Below are positions 18,101-26,237 of a stretch of 64,000 nucleotides of DNA, piece after piece (position 1 is the first letter of the stretch; each line of letters starts with the position of its first letter). Under the pieces are notes generated by a model. That model was not told the origin of the DNA. It ran no database searches and saw only the letters and a list, made by a program, of their open reading frames with translations. The translations under genes and the position numbers were made by a program. The DNA comes from Pseudomonas sp. PSKL.D1. GTDB lineage: Bacteria > Pseudomonadota > Gammaproteobacteria > Pseudomonadales > Pseudomonadaceae. Location of the stretch: contig NZ_CP118607.1 of the NCBI RefSeq assembly GCF_028898945.1, positions 2,590,001-2,654,000 on the forward strand, read 5' to 3'.

Positions 18101-19420
18101 ATGAATGCTGTGATTGCCGCTGTCGGCATCATGCTGATACTCAGCCTGTCCCGTGTGCACGTGGTCATTGCCTTGATTGTCGGTGCCCTGGTGGGCGGGC
18201 TGGTCGGCGGCCTGGGGATCGAGGGCACGCTCAAGGCCTTCAATGGCGGCCTGGGGGGCGGCGCCACGGTGGCGTTGTCGTATGCACTGCTTGGCGCTTT
18301 TGCCGTGGCCATCGCCAAGTCGGGCCTGGCCCATGCCCTGGCCGATCGCGCCCTGGCAATGATCGACCGGCAGGGCCATGGCAACAGCAGCAAGCTCAAG
18401 TGGTTGCTGATCGGCCTGATGCTGGTAGTGGCGGTGTCTTCGCAGAACATCCTGCCCATCCACATTGCCTTCATCCCGCTGCTGGTGCCGCCACTGCTGT
18501 ACGTGCTGACGCGCCTGAGCATCGACCGCCGGCTCATCGCCTGCGTGATCACCTTCGGCCTGATTACCCCTTACATGTTCCTGCCGGTGGGCTTCGGCAA
18601 TATCTTCCTCAACGAAATCCTGCTGGCCAATGTGGCGCGGGCCGGGGTTGATGTGAGCGGGGTCAACGTCACCCATGCCATGGCCATCCCGGCGGCGGGC
18701 ATGCTGGCGGGCTTGCTGATCGCGGTGTTCATCAGTTACCGCAAGAAGCGTGACTACGACCTGGCGCGCATCGAGCAGGTGGAGCAGGTGAGCGTGCAGT
18801 ACAACCCGCTGACCCTGCTGGTGGCCGGGCTGGCGATTGCCTCGGCGTTCATCGTGCAGCTGTGGCTGGACTCGATGATCATCGGTGCCATGGTCGGTTT
18901 CCTGATCTTCTCCATGTCGGGCATCGTGCGCTGGAAGGACACCGACGACCTGTTCACCGAAGGCATGAAGATGATGGCCATGATCGGTTTCATCATGATT
19001 GCGGCCTCGGGCTTTGCCGACGTGATGAAAGCCACGGGTGAGGTGAAGAGCCTGGTCGAAACCTCGGCGCAATGGATCAACCACAACAAGGGCATTGGCG
19101 CCTTGCTGATGTTGCTGGTGGGCTTGCTGGTGACCATGGGCATCGGTTCTTCGTTCTCGACTGTACCGATCCTGGCCGCGATCTTCGTACCGCTGTGCGT
19201 GCAGCTTGGCTTTGACCCGGTGGCCACGGTGTGCATCGTTGGCACTGCGGGCGCGTTGGGGGATGCGGGCTCGCCGGCATCGGACTCGACCCTGGGGCCC
19301 ACCTCGGGCCTGAACGTGGACGGGCAACATCACCACATCTGGGACACCGTGGTGCCCACGTTCATTCACTACAACCTGCCACTGCTGGCGTTCGGTTGGG
19401 TGGCCGCGATGGTGCTGTAA
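18101..19420 (+). CDS. Na+/H+ antiporter-family (YuiF-like) membrane transporter
   Basis: A 439-residue protein with about twelve hydrophobic helices. It starts [20 protein letters not shown] and shows [19 protein letters not shown], then near the end [20 protein letters not shown], which is the conserved signature of the Na+/H+ antiporter family that includes Bacillus YuiF. Relatives have been linked both to sodium/proton exchange and to amino-acid (e.g. histidine) transport, so the substrate should be left open. A GAGGT site precedes the ATG, and a short hairpin followed by a T7 run lies at ~18050-18078 in the leader. The divergent chemoreceptor may share a physiological link, but nothing shows this. 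Confidence 0.85.
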   Translation: MNAVIAAVGIMLILSLSRVHVVIALIVGALVGGLVGGLGIEGTLKAFNGGLGGGATVALSYALLGAFAVAIAKSGLAHALADRALAMIDRQGHGNSSKLKWLLIGLMLVVAVSSQNILPIHIAFIPLLVPPLLYVLTRLSIDRRLIACVITFGLITPYMFLPVGFGNIFLNEILLANVARAGVDVSGVNVTHAMAIPAAGMLAGLLIAVFISYRKKRDYDLARIEQVEQVSVQYNPLTLLVAGLAIASAFIVQLWLDSMIIGAMVGFLIFSMSGIVRWKDTDDLFTEGMKMMAMIGFIMIAASGFADVMKATGEVKSLVETSAQWINHNKGIGALLMLLVGLLVTMGIGSSFSTVPILAAIFVPLCVQLGFDPVATVCIVGTAGALGDAGSPASDSTLGPTSGLNVDGQHHHIWDTVVPTFIHYNLPLLAFGWVAAMVL

Positions 19421-19457
19421 GTGTGTTGTTACAGGCGGGCGCTCAAGATGCACGTGC

Positions 19458-19610
19458 GCGCGCGAGGCAATCCTCGCCAATGCGGCATGCGAATTAGGCA
19501 ACGATGTTGCTCGGCGCTTGGGTGCCAGCAAGGATGCCGAGTCACGCTGGCGCCAACGCTTCTCAAAATCGGCACTGTTGGGTTTAAACGATGAGCCGCG
19601 CTCTGGCGGC
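19458..19610 (+). pseudogene. IS630-family transposase remnant (N-terminal helix-turn-helix)
   Basis: Read in one frame, about 51 codons give an IS630-like DNA-binding region: LANAACELGNDVARRLGASK, then RWRQRFSKSALLGLNDEPR and SGG. Spacing and the RWRQRF...GL.DEPRSGG pattern match IS630 transposases. There is no start codon in frame and the similarity ends abruptly. A second degenerate patch around 19762-19845 in another frame (LRLKPFHTEPKSGFTRKEV) may be from further along the same gene. The rest of the 549-base gap between 19421 and 19969 holds no gene I can support. Confidence 0.65.
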
Positions 19611-19969
19611 TCTTCGCACTTGGTTTTTTGCTGTCACCAGGTAATCACGCAACCCGCAGGCATGACTCGGTGATGCTGCGCTGAAAATAGTTTTGGAATG
19701 CTGATTTACAACCTGTAAAGTCGAGCGCGATGTCGGCCGTGCCTCGGCTGTTTTCGCCTTGCCTGACCTTCGTCTCAAGCCTTTTCATACAGAGCCCAAG
19801 AGCGGTTTTACCCGCAAAGAAGTCGCTACGGTCTACAGAGGTGGGCGATATGGGTGCTCTCGGAACACCGACTTGACCTAGCATTTTTGTCAGTTGCCTA
19901 AGCTTTTTTCGGCGATTATTTTCAAGTCTCTAGCCTGTTTGTTTCGCTACAACCGGAGGAGACTTACTC

Positions 19970-20908
19970 ATGAGCGACATCGATACGGTGCTCGTCCTAC
20001 CTGCGCCGACTATCCAAGCGACCACAACTGGAACGATCACCGCAGCTCAGGTGCCTGACGGCCTCTTGGTTACTATCCCGACACGTGCTACTAAAGAAGA
20101 ATCTCAATTAGAAAAAGTTATATTGGTGCTGGGTGATTATATCGCTGTTGAGGTCTATGCTTATGGCAGCAAAGTGTGCCAGGAATTAAAGCTAACTTTG
20201 CCATTTGAGTTGCTTTGCGGGATCTGGAATGAAAAAAGGTCGGAAGCTGATTCGGTTGTGAGCATGAATGTCGAGTATATCGTTTTTCAATATGACAATA
20301 TTGTCGGGATATCTTCTGCGCAGCCCATTCAAGTCAACATGTCCCTGTCCGGCGACGAGGAGCGCTATGTAGACAACCCGCTGGGCTCTCAATTACCACC
20401 CGCCGTACTCATTTCTCATGGCCTGGGTAAAAATTTCATCTCGGATTGTAATGTGCGCGAAGGTGTTACTGTGTTTATCCCAATGTTCAATGCTGAGGGT
20501 AAGCCTTTATTCAAGTTTGGCGATATTATAAGAATTTATTATGAGGGCGATTTTTTGGAGTATGAGTTCATGGGCGAAACTCACAGTATCGACAGTTACC
20601 AGCCTGACGCCTGGGAACAACCGCAAGGTTATTTCGTGAATGAGCAGAACTATATATCTTACGGGAATGACATCGTAAAGGATGATGAAAGACTTATAAA
20701 GTATGACGCGCACTTGCAAGGGGTGCCGACGCTTCGCATTGTGTTAGACTCCGACTATATCTCCGGGTCCCGGTCAGGGGAAAATCATTTGAGCTACCAA
20801 CTGGTCACTGGCATGGAAACACAGCCCGATGATATCTTGGATAGTCCGAAGACCAAAGTCTATGTAGGGCACCGTACTTTAGTTTTTGATGACGACAGCG
20901 CCGTTTAA
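19970..20908 (+). CDS. Hypothetical protein in an AT-richer patch, 312 residues
   Basis: The start follows a strong GGAGGAG site by nine bases. The product is acidic, Asp/Tyr-rich and likely beta-rich, with no signal peptide or membrane segment. Recurrent patterns such as VKVILVLGDYIAVEVYAYG-like strands and FGDIIRIYYEGDFLEYEF suggest two copies of an immunoglobulin- or lectin-like beta domain, but I cannot name a family. Codon use is visibly more AT-rich than in its neighbours (many aaa, tat and att codons), and an IS630 remnant lies just upstream, both signs of acquisition by transfer. No partner gene is adjacent. Function unassigned. Confidence 0.72.
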   Translation: MSDIDTVLVLPAPTIQATTTGTITAAQVPDGLLVTIPTRATKEESQLEKVILVLGDYIAVEVYAYGSKVCQELKLTLPFELLCGIWNEKRSEADSVVSMNVEYIVFQYDNIVGISSAQPIQVNMSLSGDEERYVDNPLGSQLPPAVLISHGLGKNFISDCNVREGVTVFIPMFNAEGKPLFKFGDIIRIYYEGDFLEYEFMGETHSIDSYQPDAWEQPQGYFVNEQNYISYGNDIVKDDERLIKYDAHLQGVPTLRIVLDSDYISGSRSGENHLSYQLVTGMETQPDDILDSPKTKVYVGHRTLVFDDDSAV

Positions 20909-21017
20909 CCCCGCGCTGAACGCTCACTCGCGCCGCCTTTTGGTGAGATGAACAATCTGCTCAAATTATCTGTGGCCTGTACGTTCCGCTCGACGACTTT
21001 TAGTACAACCCTGAGGC

Positions 21018-22025
21018 TCAGCCCTTGCCGGGCGGTGGCGAAATGCTGTTAAGGACGGTGCTGCCGTCCTTGCTGCGGGTGAGGTACACCGGCAGCACCT
21101 TGGGCAGGTTGTCCACCAGGCGCTCGACTTCACGGGTGTTGTAGATGCCACTGATGCGAATGCGGCCGGTGCTGGCATCGGCCAGCAGCAGCGGTGCATC
21201 AAGGTAGCGGTTGATCACGGGCAGGGCCTGTTCCAGGCTCAGGTTGTCGAGGATCAGCTTGCCACTGCGCCATGCCAGGCTGTTGCCGTAGTCGTCGCTC
21301 TGGGCGAGCTGCGGCTCGAAGTCGCCGCTGTGGTAGGTGGCCTGCATGCCCGGGCCAAGGCGGTAACCGCCGTTGTTGCCGTTGCTGCTGACCAGCACGG
21401 AGCCTTCCACCAGGGTCACTTTGACCTGGTCCTGATACTTCCAGACATTGAACTTGGTCCCGGTCACCCGCGTTTGCCCATGGCCGGCGCGCACGATGAA
21501 CGGGTGCGTGCTGTCGTGCGCAACCTCAAAAAACGCCTCGCCGCGCTTGAGCGTGACTTGCCGTTGGTCTTTGTAATTGAGGTACGTCAGCTCGGTGTTG
21601 AGGTTGAGCTGCACTGTGCTGCCATCGCTCAATTGAACCGTTTGCAGCCGGTCGCTGGCGGCAAAATGCTGATAGTGGTTGGGCAGCCAGCCCTGTTCCC
21701 AGCCCACCCAGCCCGCCAAGGGCAATGCCAGCAGCGCTATGGCGGCAGCGGATGCCATCGGCCGCCAGTTACGTGGCCGGGCCACTTTGGCTTTGGGCGG
21801 GTTGAACTCGATGATCGTGGCCGTGCGCGGCAGCAGATCGGCGGTTTGCCAGATCTCCAGCATGGCCTGGTATTCCTCGGTGTGCCGCGGGTCGGCCGCC
21901 AGCCAGCGGGCAAACGTTTCGCGTTCCACGGCCGTGCAGTCGTCGGCGTGCAGGCGCATGCACCAATGCGCGGCGGCGTCGGTGATTGCATCGTCTGGGC
22001 TGGGGTTAAGGCGGTCGTGGTTCAT
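21018..22025 (-). CDS. Orphan FecR-type anti-sigma/sigma-regulator
   Basis: 335 residues from the ATG at 22025. It has the N-terminal DUF4880 segment (AAHWCMRLHADDCTAVERET, FARWLAADPRHTEEYQ), one membrane helix at ~85-105 (MASAAAIALLALPLAGWVGW) and a periplasmic FecR domain with VQLSDGSTVQLNLNTELTY and GEAFFEVAHD. The C-terminal part (VINRYLDAPLLLADASTGRI) resembles the STN-like domain that contacts TonB receptors. FecR proteins carry the signal from an outer-membrane receptor to an ECF sigma factor. Here neither sigma gene nor receptor is adjacent: a MarR operon lies upstream and an AT-rich orphan gene downstream. The partner must be elsewhere or has been lost. Confidence 0.87.
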   Translation of the reverse strand: MNHDRLNPSPDDAITDAAAHWCMRLHADDCTAVERETFARWLAADPRHTEEYQAMLEIWQTADLLPRTATIIEFNPPKAKVARPRNWRPMASAAAIALLALPLAGWVGWEQGWLPNHYQHFAASDRLQTVQLSDGSTVQLNLNTELTYLNYKDQRQVTLKRGEAFFEVAHDSTHPFIVRAGHGQTRVTGTKFNVWKYQDQVKVTLVEGSVLVSSNGNNGGYRLGPGMQATYHSGDFEPQLAQSDDYGNSLAWRSGKLILDNLSLEQALPVINRYLDAPLLLADASTGRIRISGIYNTREVERLVDNLPKVLPVYLTRSKDGSTVLNSISPPPGKG

Positions 22026-22203
22026 TGAGGCTCCGGGTTTTGCGCATTCTAACCCTGCGCAGGGGGTCCCGAGAACCGCGGTAATGGCAAATGACAATCA
22101 GTTATGTGTGTTTTTTGTCGCATAGGCAAGGGATTTCCAGCGTTTGAGAACCCTTCGCGGGCGCATTCCCCATGAAATATTCATTAGTAGGCTAATCAAA
22201 GCT

Positions 22204-22231
22204 TTGACATTCACTGCCTAGGCAGTAATAT
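22204..22231 (+). promoter_or_regulatory. Promoter with palindromic MarR-type operator in the spacer
   Basis: TTGACA at 22204-22209 and TAATAT at 22226-22231 are a plausible -35/-10 pair with 16-base spacing. A perfect 14-bp palindrome, ACTGCCTAGGCAGT, fills the spacer at 22213-22226. The position is ideal for repression by the MarR protein encoded 34 bases downstream. A second inverted repeat, ATTAG-TAGG-CTAAT, lies at 22183-22196. Confidence 0.7.
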
Positions 22232-22259
22232 TTTTAAACAATTAAGCGAGCAGGCGCCG

Positions 22260-22733
22260 ATGTCCCATTTCACCCCGGAAAACTTCCAGAGCTGCGCCAT
22301 CGGCATGTTGCTTGGCCGTGCGGCCATCCTGAAGGACCGCATCCTTGACTGGCACCTTGAGTCGGAGGGCGTCACCGCCGCGCAGTTCAAAGTGCTGATC
22401 ATCGTTACCCAGTACCAGGTGGATACCCCGGCCGAGCTGTGCCGTTACCTGGGCCTGGACAGCGGTTCGATGACCCGCATGCTCGACCGCCTGGAGCAGA
22501 AGGGGCTGATCGTGCGCAACCGCTGCGCCGATGACCGCCGCCAGGTGCGCCTGGCGCTCAGCGCCGACGGCCAGCGCCTGGCCGACCGGCTGCCGGAAAT
22601 CGGCGCGTCGGCCATGAACGAACTGGTCGGCGTGCTGCAGCCGGACGAACTCAAGGCCCTCGAAGGCCTGCTGGCCAAAGTCCTGCTCAGTGCCGGCGAC
22701 CCCCTGACGATCCGCCGCTTTGGCGATCGTTAA
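22260..22733 (+). CDS. MarR-family transcriptional regulator of the efflux operon
   Basis: A 157-residue winged-helix protein. The DNA-binding part reads AELCRYLGLDSGSMTRMLDR followed by LEQKGLIVRNRCADDRRQVR, the MarR wing with the conserved DxR motif, flanked by helices for dimerisation. It is the first gene of a three-gene operon with an EmrA-like and an EmrB-like gene, the same order as E. coli emrRAB. By analogy it should repress the operon by binding the palindrome at 22213-22226 and release it when a toxic ligand binds. The inducer is unknown. Confidence 0.92.
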   Translation: MSHFTPENFQSCAIGMLLGRAAILKDRILDWHLESEGVTAAQFKVLIIVTQYQVDTPAELCRYLGLDSGSMTRMLDRLEQKGLIVRNRCADDRRQVRLALSADGQRLADRLPEIGASAMNELVGVLQPDELKALEGLLAKVLLSAGDPLTIRRFGDR

Positions 22734-22763
22734 ACCCTGTTACGCATTTTCCAAGGTACTGCC

Positions 22764-23957
22764 ATGGCCACTCCCACAAATTCCTCAAACCCTACCGCTG
22801 CGCCGGAACCGTCCCGCAAGCGCAAGGCCTGGCTGCTCGGCTTGCTGCTGCTGATACTGCTTGCCGGCGCTGGTGCGTGGGCCTGGTACAGCCTGATCGG
22901 CCGCTGGCACGAGAGTACCGACGATGCCTACGTAAACGGCAACGTGGTGGAGATCACCCCGCTGGTGACCGGCACCGTCACCAGCATTGGTGCCGATGAC
23001 GGCGACCTGGTGCACGCCGGCCAGGTGCTGCTGAAGTTTGACCCGGCCGACAGCGAAGTGGCCTTGCAGGCCGCTGAAGCGAAGCTTGCGCGCACCGTGC
23101 GCCAGGTTCGCGGCCTGTACAGCAACGTCGATTCGCTCAAGGCGCAGTTGCAAACCCGCCAGGCCGAATTGCAAAAGGCCCAGCAGAACTACAACCGGCG
23201 CAAGGTGCTGGCCGATAGCGGTGCAATTGCCGCCGAGGAAATTTCCCATGCCCGCGATGACCTGACCGTCGCCCAGGCTGCCGTCAACAGCGCCCGCCAG
23301 CAGCTCAACACCAGCAGCGCGCTGGTGGACGACACCGTGGTGTCTTCGCACCCCGAGGTCATGGCCGCCGCCGCCGACCTGCGCCAGGCCTACCTCGACC
23401 ACGCCCGCACCACCCTGGTGGCGCCGGTGACCGGTTACGTGGCCAAGCGTACCGTGCAGCTGGGCCAGCGCTTGCAGCCCGGCACCGCAACCATGGCCGT
23501 GATCCCGCTGGATGAGGTGTGGGTCGATGCCAACTTCAAGGAAACCCAACTGCGCGACATGCGCATCGGCCAACCCGTTGACATCACTGCCGACCTGTAC
23601 GGCAGCGAGGTCAAGTACAGCGGCACCGTCGACAGCCTGGGGGCCGGTACTGGCAGTGCGTTTGCCTTGTTGCCGGCGCAGAACGCCACGGGCAACTGGA
23701 TCAAGATTGTCCAGCGCGTGCCGGTGCGTATTCACCTGAGCCCCGACCAGTTGCAGCAGCACCCGCTGCGCATTGGCCTGTCCACGGTCGTGGAAGTCGA
23801 CCTGCACGACCAGAGCGGCCCAGCCCTGGCTCAACAGCCGCCGCAGCAGGCCAGCTACACCACCCAGGTGTATGACCGCCAGCTGGTTGAAGCCGACAAC
23901 CTGATCGCCCGGCTGATTCACGAAAACAGCGCCACCGGCAAGACGGCCCAGCGATGA
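22764..23957 (+). CDS. emrA: EmrA-like membrane fusion protein of a drug efflux pump
   Basis: A 397-residue protein with one N-terminal membrane helix (WLLGLLLLILLAGAGAWAWY), then the HlyD/EmrA pattern: a biotinyl-lipoyl-like half (WHESTDDAYVNGNVVEITPL), a ~100-residue coiled-coil hairpin and the second lipoyl half with DHARTTLVAPVTGYVAKRTV. This periplasmic adaptor connects the inner-membrane MFS pump to an outer-membrane channel. No channel gene is present in the operon, so a TolC-like protein encoded elsewhere must serve. Its stop codon overlaps the next start (ATGA), showing translational coupling. Confidence 0.92.
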   Translation: MATPTNSSNPTAAPEPSRKRKAWLLGLLLLILLAGAGAWAWYSLIGRWHESTDDAYVNGNVVEITPLVTGTVTSIGADDGDLVHAGQVLLKFDPADSEVALQAAEAKLARTVRQVRGLYSNVDSLKAQLQTRQAELQKAQQNYNRRKVLADSGAIAAEEISHARDDLTVAQAAVNSARQQLNTSSALVDDTVVSSHPEVMAAAADLRQAYLDHARTTLVAPVTGYVAKRTVQLGQRLQPGTATMAVIPLDEVWVDANFKETQLRDMRIGQPVDITADLYGSEVKYSGTVDSLGAGTGSAFALLPAQNATGNWIKIVQRVPVRIHLSPDQLQQHPLRIGLSTVVEVDLHDQSGPALAQQPPQQASYTTQVYDRQLVEADNLIARLIHENSATGKTAQR

Positions 23958-25489
23958 GCAACAACGCCCCGGCGCAGTTCACGCCACCGAGCCTGTTGCT
24001 GACCACCATCGGCCTGTCGCTGGCAACGTTCATGCAGGTGCTCGACACCACCATCGCCAACGTGGCCTTGCCGACCATTTCGGGCAACCTTGGCGTGAGC
24101 TATGAGCAGGGCACCTGGGTGATCACCTCGTTCGCGGTGAGCAACGCCATTGCCTTGCCCCTCACCGGCTGGCTCAGCCGGCGTTTTGGTGAAGTGAAGC
24201 TGTTCATCTGGGCCACGCTGTTGTTCGTGCTGGCCTCGTTCCTGTGCGGCATCGCCCATTCGATGCCGGAACTGGTGGGCTTTCGGGTGCTGCAGGGCGT
24301 GGTTGCCGGGCCTTTGTACCCGATGACCCAGACCTTGCTGATTGCGGTGTACCCGCCAGCGAAGCGGGGCATGGCCCTGGCGCTGCTGGCGATGGTCACG
24401 GTGGTGGCGCCGATTGCCGGGCCGATCCTCGGTGGCTGGATTACCGACAGCTACAGCTGGCCCTGGATCTTCTACATCAACGTGCCCATCGGCCTGTTCG
24501 CCGCCGCCGTGGTACGCCAGCAGATGCGTACGCGGCCTGTGGTCACCAGCCGCCAACCGATGGACTACATTGGCCTGCTGACCCTGATCATTGGCGTGGG
24601 CGCGTTGCAGGTGGTGCTCGACAAGGGCAACGACCTGGACTGGTTCGAGTCGTCGTTCATCATCATCGGCAGCCTGATTTCAGTGGTGTTTCTTGCCATC
24701 TTCGTTATCTGGGAGCTCACCGACCGCCACCCGGTGGTGAATTTGCGGCTGTTCGTGCACCGCAACTTCCGCATCGGCACGATGGTGCTGGTGGGTGGCT
24801 ACGCGGGGTTCTTCGGCATCAACCTGATCCTGCCGCAATGGTTGCAGACGCAAATGGGCTACACCGCCACCTGGGCCGGCCTTGCAGTGGCGCCGATCGG
24901 CCTGCTGCCGGTGATCATGTCGCCGTTCGTGGGCAAGTACGCTCATCGCTTCGACCTGCGGGTGCTGGCAGGGCTGGCGTTTCTGGCCATCGGCACCAGT
25001 TGCTTCATGCGCGCCGGCTTCACCAATGAAGTGGACTTCCAGCACATTGCCCTGGTGCAGCTGTTCATGGGCATTGGCGTGGCGCTGTTCTTCATGCCTA
25101 CTTTGAGCATTCTGTTGTCCGACCTGCCGCCGCACCAGATTGCCGACGGCTCGGGCCTGGCCACCTTCCTGCGTACGTTGGGTGGCAGCTTTGCGGCGTC
25201 GCTCACCACCTGGATCTGGATTCGCCGGGCGGACCAGCACCATGCGTATCTCAGCGAACACATCAACACGTATGACCCGGCCACACGGCATGCGCTGGAA
25301 CAGTTGGGTGGGGCCAACCCGCAAAGCTACGCGCAACTGGAGCAGATCCTCAACGGGCAGGCGTACATGATGTCGACGGTGGATTACTTCACCTTGATGA
25401 CCTGGGTGTTCGCCGGGTTGATCCTGCTGGTGTGGCTGGCCAAGCCGCCGTTCACGGCCAAGGCGGGGCCGGCGTCGGCGGGGCACTGA
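23954..25489 (+). CDS. emrB: EmrB-like MFS drug:H+ antiporter (DHA2, 14 helices)
   Basis: A 511-residue inner-membrane protein with about fourteen hydrophobic segments. Signature motifs are LATFMQVLDTTIANVALPTI near the start, the antiporter motif with PIAGPILGGWITDSYSWPW and the loop SRRFGEVKLF. All are typical of the DHA2/EmrB branch. It works with the EmrA-like adaptor, to which it is translationally coupled, to expel hydrophobic toxic compounds or aromatic acids. The substrate cannot be determined from the sequence. A small GC hairpin (GCCGC-CTGC-GCGGC) at 25531-25544 lies after the stop and may end the operon. Confidence 0.93.
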   Translation: MSNNAPAQFTPPSLLLTTIGLSLATFMQVLDTTIANVALPTISGNLGVSYEQGTWVITSFAVSNAIALPLTGWLSRRFGEVKLFIWATLLFVLASFLCGIAHSMPELVGFRVLQGVVAGPLYPMTQTLLIAVYPPAKRGMALALLAMVTVVAPIAGPILGGWITDSYSWPWIFYINVPIGLFAAAVVRQQMRTRPVVTSRQPMDYIGLLTLIIGVGALQVVLDKGNDLDWFESSFIIIGSLISVVFLAIFVIWELTDRHPVVNLRLFVHRNFRIGTMVLVGGYAGFFGINLILPQWLQTQMGYTATWAGLAVAPIGLLPVIMSPFVGKYAHRFDLRVLAGLAFLAIGTSCFMRAGFTNEVDFQHIALVQLFMGIGVALFFMPTLSILLSDLPPHQIADGSGLATFLRTLGGSFAASLTTWIWIRRADQHHAYLSEHINTYDPATRHALEQLGGANPQSYAQLEQILNGQAYMMSTVDYFTLMTWVFAGLILLVWLAKPPFTAKAGPASAGH

Positions 25490-25563
25490 GGGCGTTCGCC
25501 ATGAGCTTGCCGGCGCCCGTGAGACCGACCGCCGCCTGCGCGGCGCCCGGTTTCACAGGTTGA

Positions 25564-25938
25564 TCATCTGGAAAGAAGGAACACAGTGGAGCTCACCACG
25601 ATCAGCCCCGCAGCGCAGCAATGCATAACGAAGGTGTCGTAGGCAGGTGTTTTGAACCGCCATGGCCTGGCCCATCCGGCGTAAACCAGCAACAGGACGA
25701 TTGCGCCTAGTTCAAACTGCGCGGCTATCAAGCATACAGCGCCAAATGCCATGCCACTGCCAAGTGATTTTTCGTTGCGTAGTATCAGGTAAAAAATCAT
25801 AACCACACCGAGCGGCAACCAGACGGCTACGCCTGCAGCTAGCAGCAGGAGCCGTTGCCCTAGGTATGTTATTCGATGTCCTGTAGTGCTCATTACTTGG
25901 TCTGCACGTGGCCGCTTTCGCGGGTCCACAACTTCCAT
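25564..25938 (-). CDS. Small integral membrane protein ending the T6SS effector operon; candidate immunity protein
   Basis: 124 residues (109 if the ATG at 25893, MSTTGHRITY, is the true start; neither has a strong ribosome site). Three hydrophobic stretches are visible: LLLLAAGVAVWLPLGVVMIF, GAVCLIAAQFELGAIVLLLV and CAAGLIVVSSTVFLLS. No family is recognised. It follows the PAAR gene by 29 bases in the vgrG-tle3-tla3-PAAR operon, on the same strand. Effector operons normally include an immunity gene, and this is the only unassigned gene, so it may protect against the Tle3 phospholipase. That is inference: the known Tli3 immunity protein is a periplasmic protein, not a three-helix membrane protein. 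Confidence 0.65.
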   Translation of the reverse strand: MEVVDPRKRPRADQVMSTTGHRITYLGQRLLLLAAGVAVWLPLGVVMIFYLILRNEKSLGSGMAFGAVCLIAAQFELGAIVLLLVYAGWARPWRFKTPAYDTFVMHCCAAGLIVVSSTVFLLSR

Positions 25939-25967
25939 TCACCGAATAGCCGCAAGGCGCTCGTTAC

Positions 25968-26237
25968 CTAGACGACACCCACATTCAGCGCATGGCTGGC
26001 CACACCATGACACCCGCAGGCCAGTCGATGACCTTGCAGCACCACAGGCTTACCGTTCAGGCGTCGGCTTGGGTGCCCTTCGATAAAGGCAAAAACCCCT
26101 AAGTGGAGCGGGCAACTGGCTTTGTCGCCCACCACCGCTGGTGGTTTGCCGTTGACGGTGTGGGTGCCAGCCAGTTGGCATGACAGCACGCTGCCGCCGC
26201 TACTAGTGGGGTCGCCCAGGCAGATGGGATGGCTCAT
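25968..26237 (-). CDS. PAAR-domain T6SS spike tip protein
   Basis: 89 residues, a minimal PAAR protein: it opens MSHPICLGDPTSSGGSVLSC, has a second repeat with VNGKPPAVVGDKASCPLHLG, and a third with RLNGKPVVLQGHRLACGCHG. The Cys and His residues that bind zinc at the cone tip are present. PAAR proteins sharpen the VgrG trimer and can recruit effectors. The start overlaps the end of tla3 by one base. With vgrG and a phospholipase in the same operon, it most likely caps the VgrG that delivers Tle3. Confidence 0.9.
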   Translation of the reverse strand: MSHPICLGDPTSSGGSVLSCQLAGTHTVNGKPPAVVGDKASCPLHLGVFAFIEGHPSRRLNGKPVVLQGHRLACGCHGVASHALNVGVV

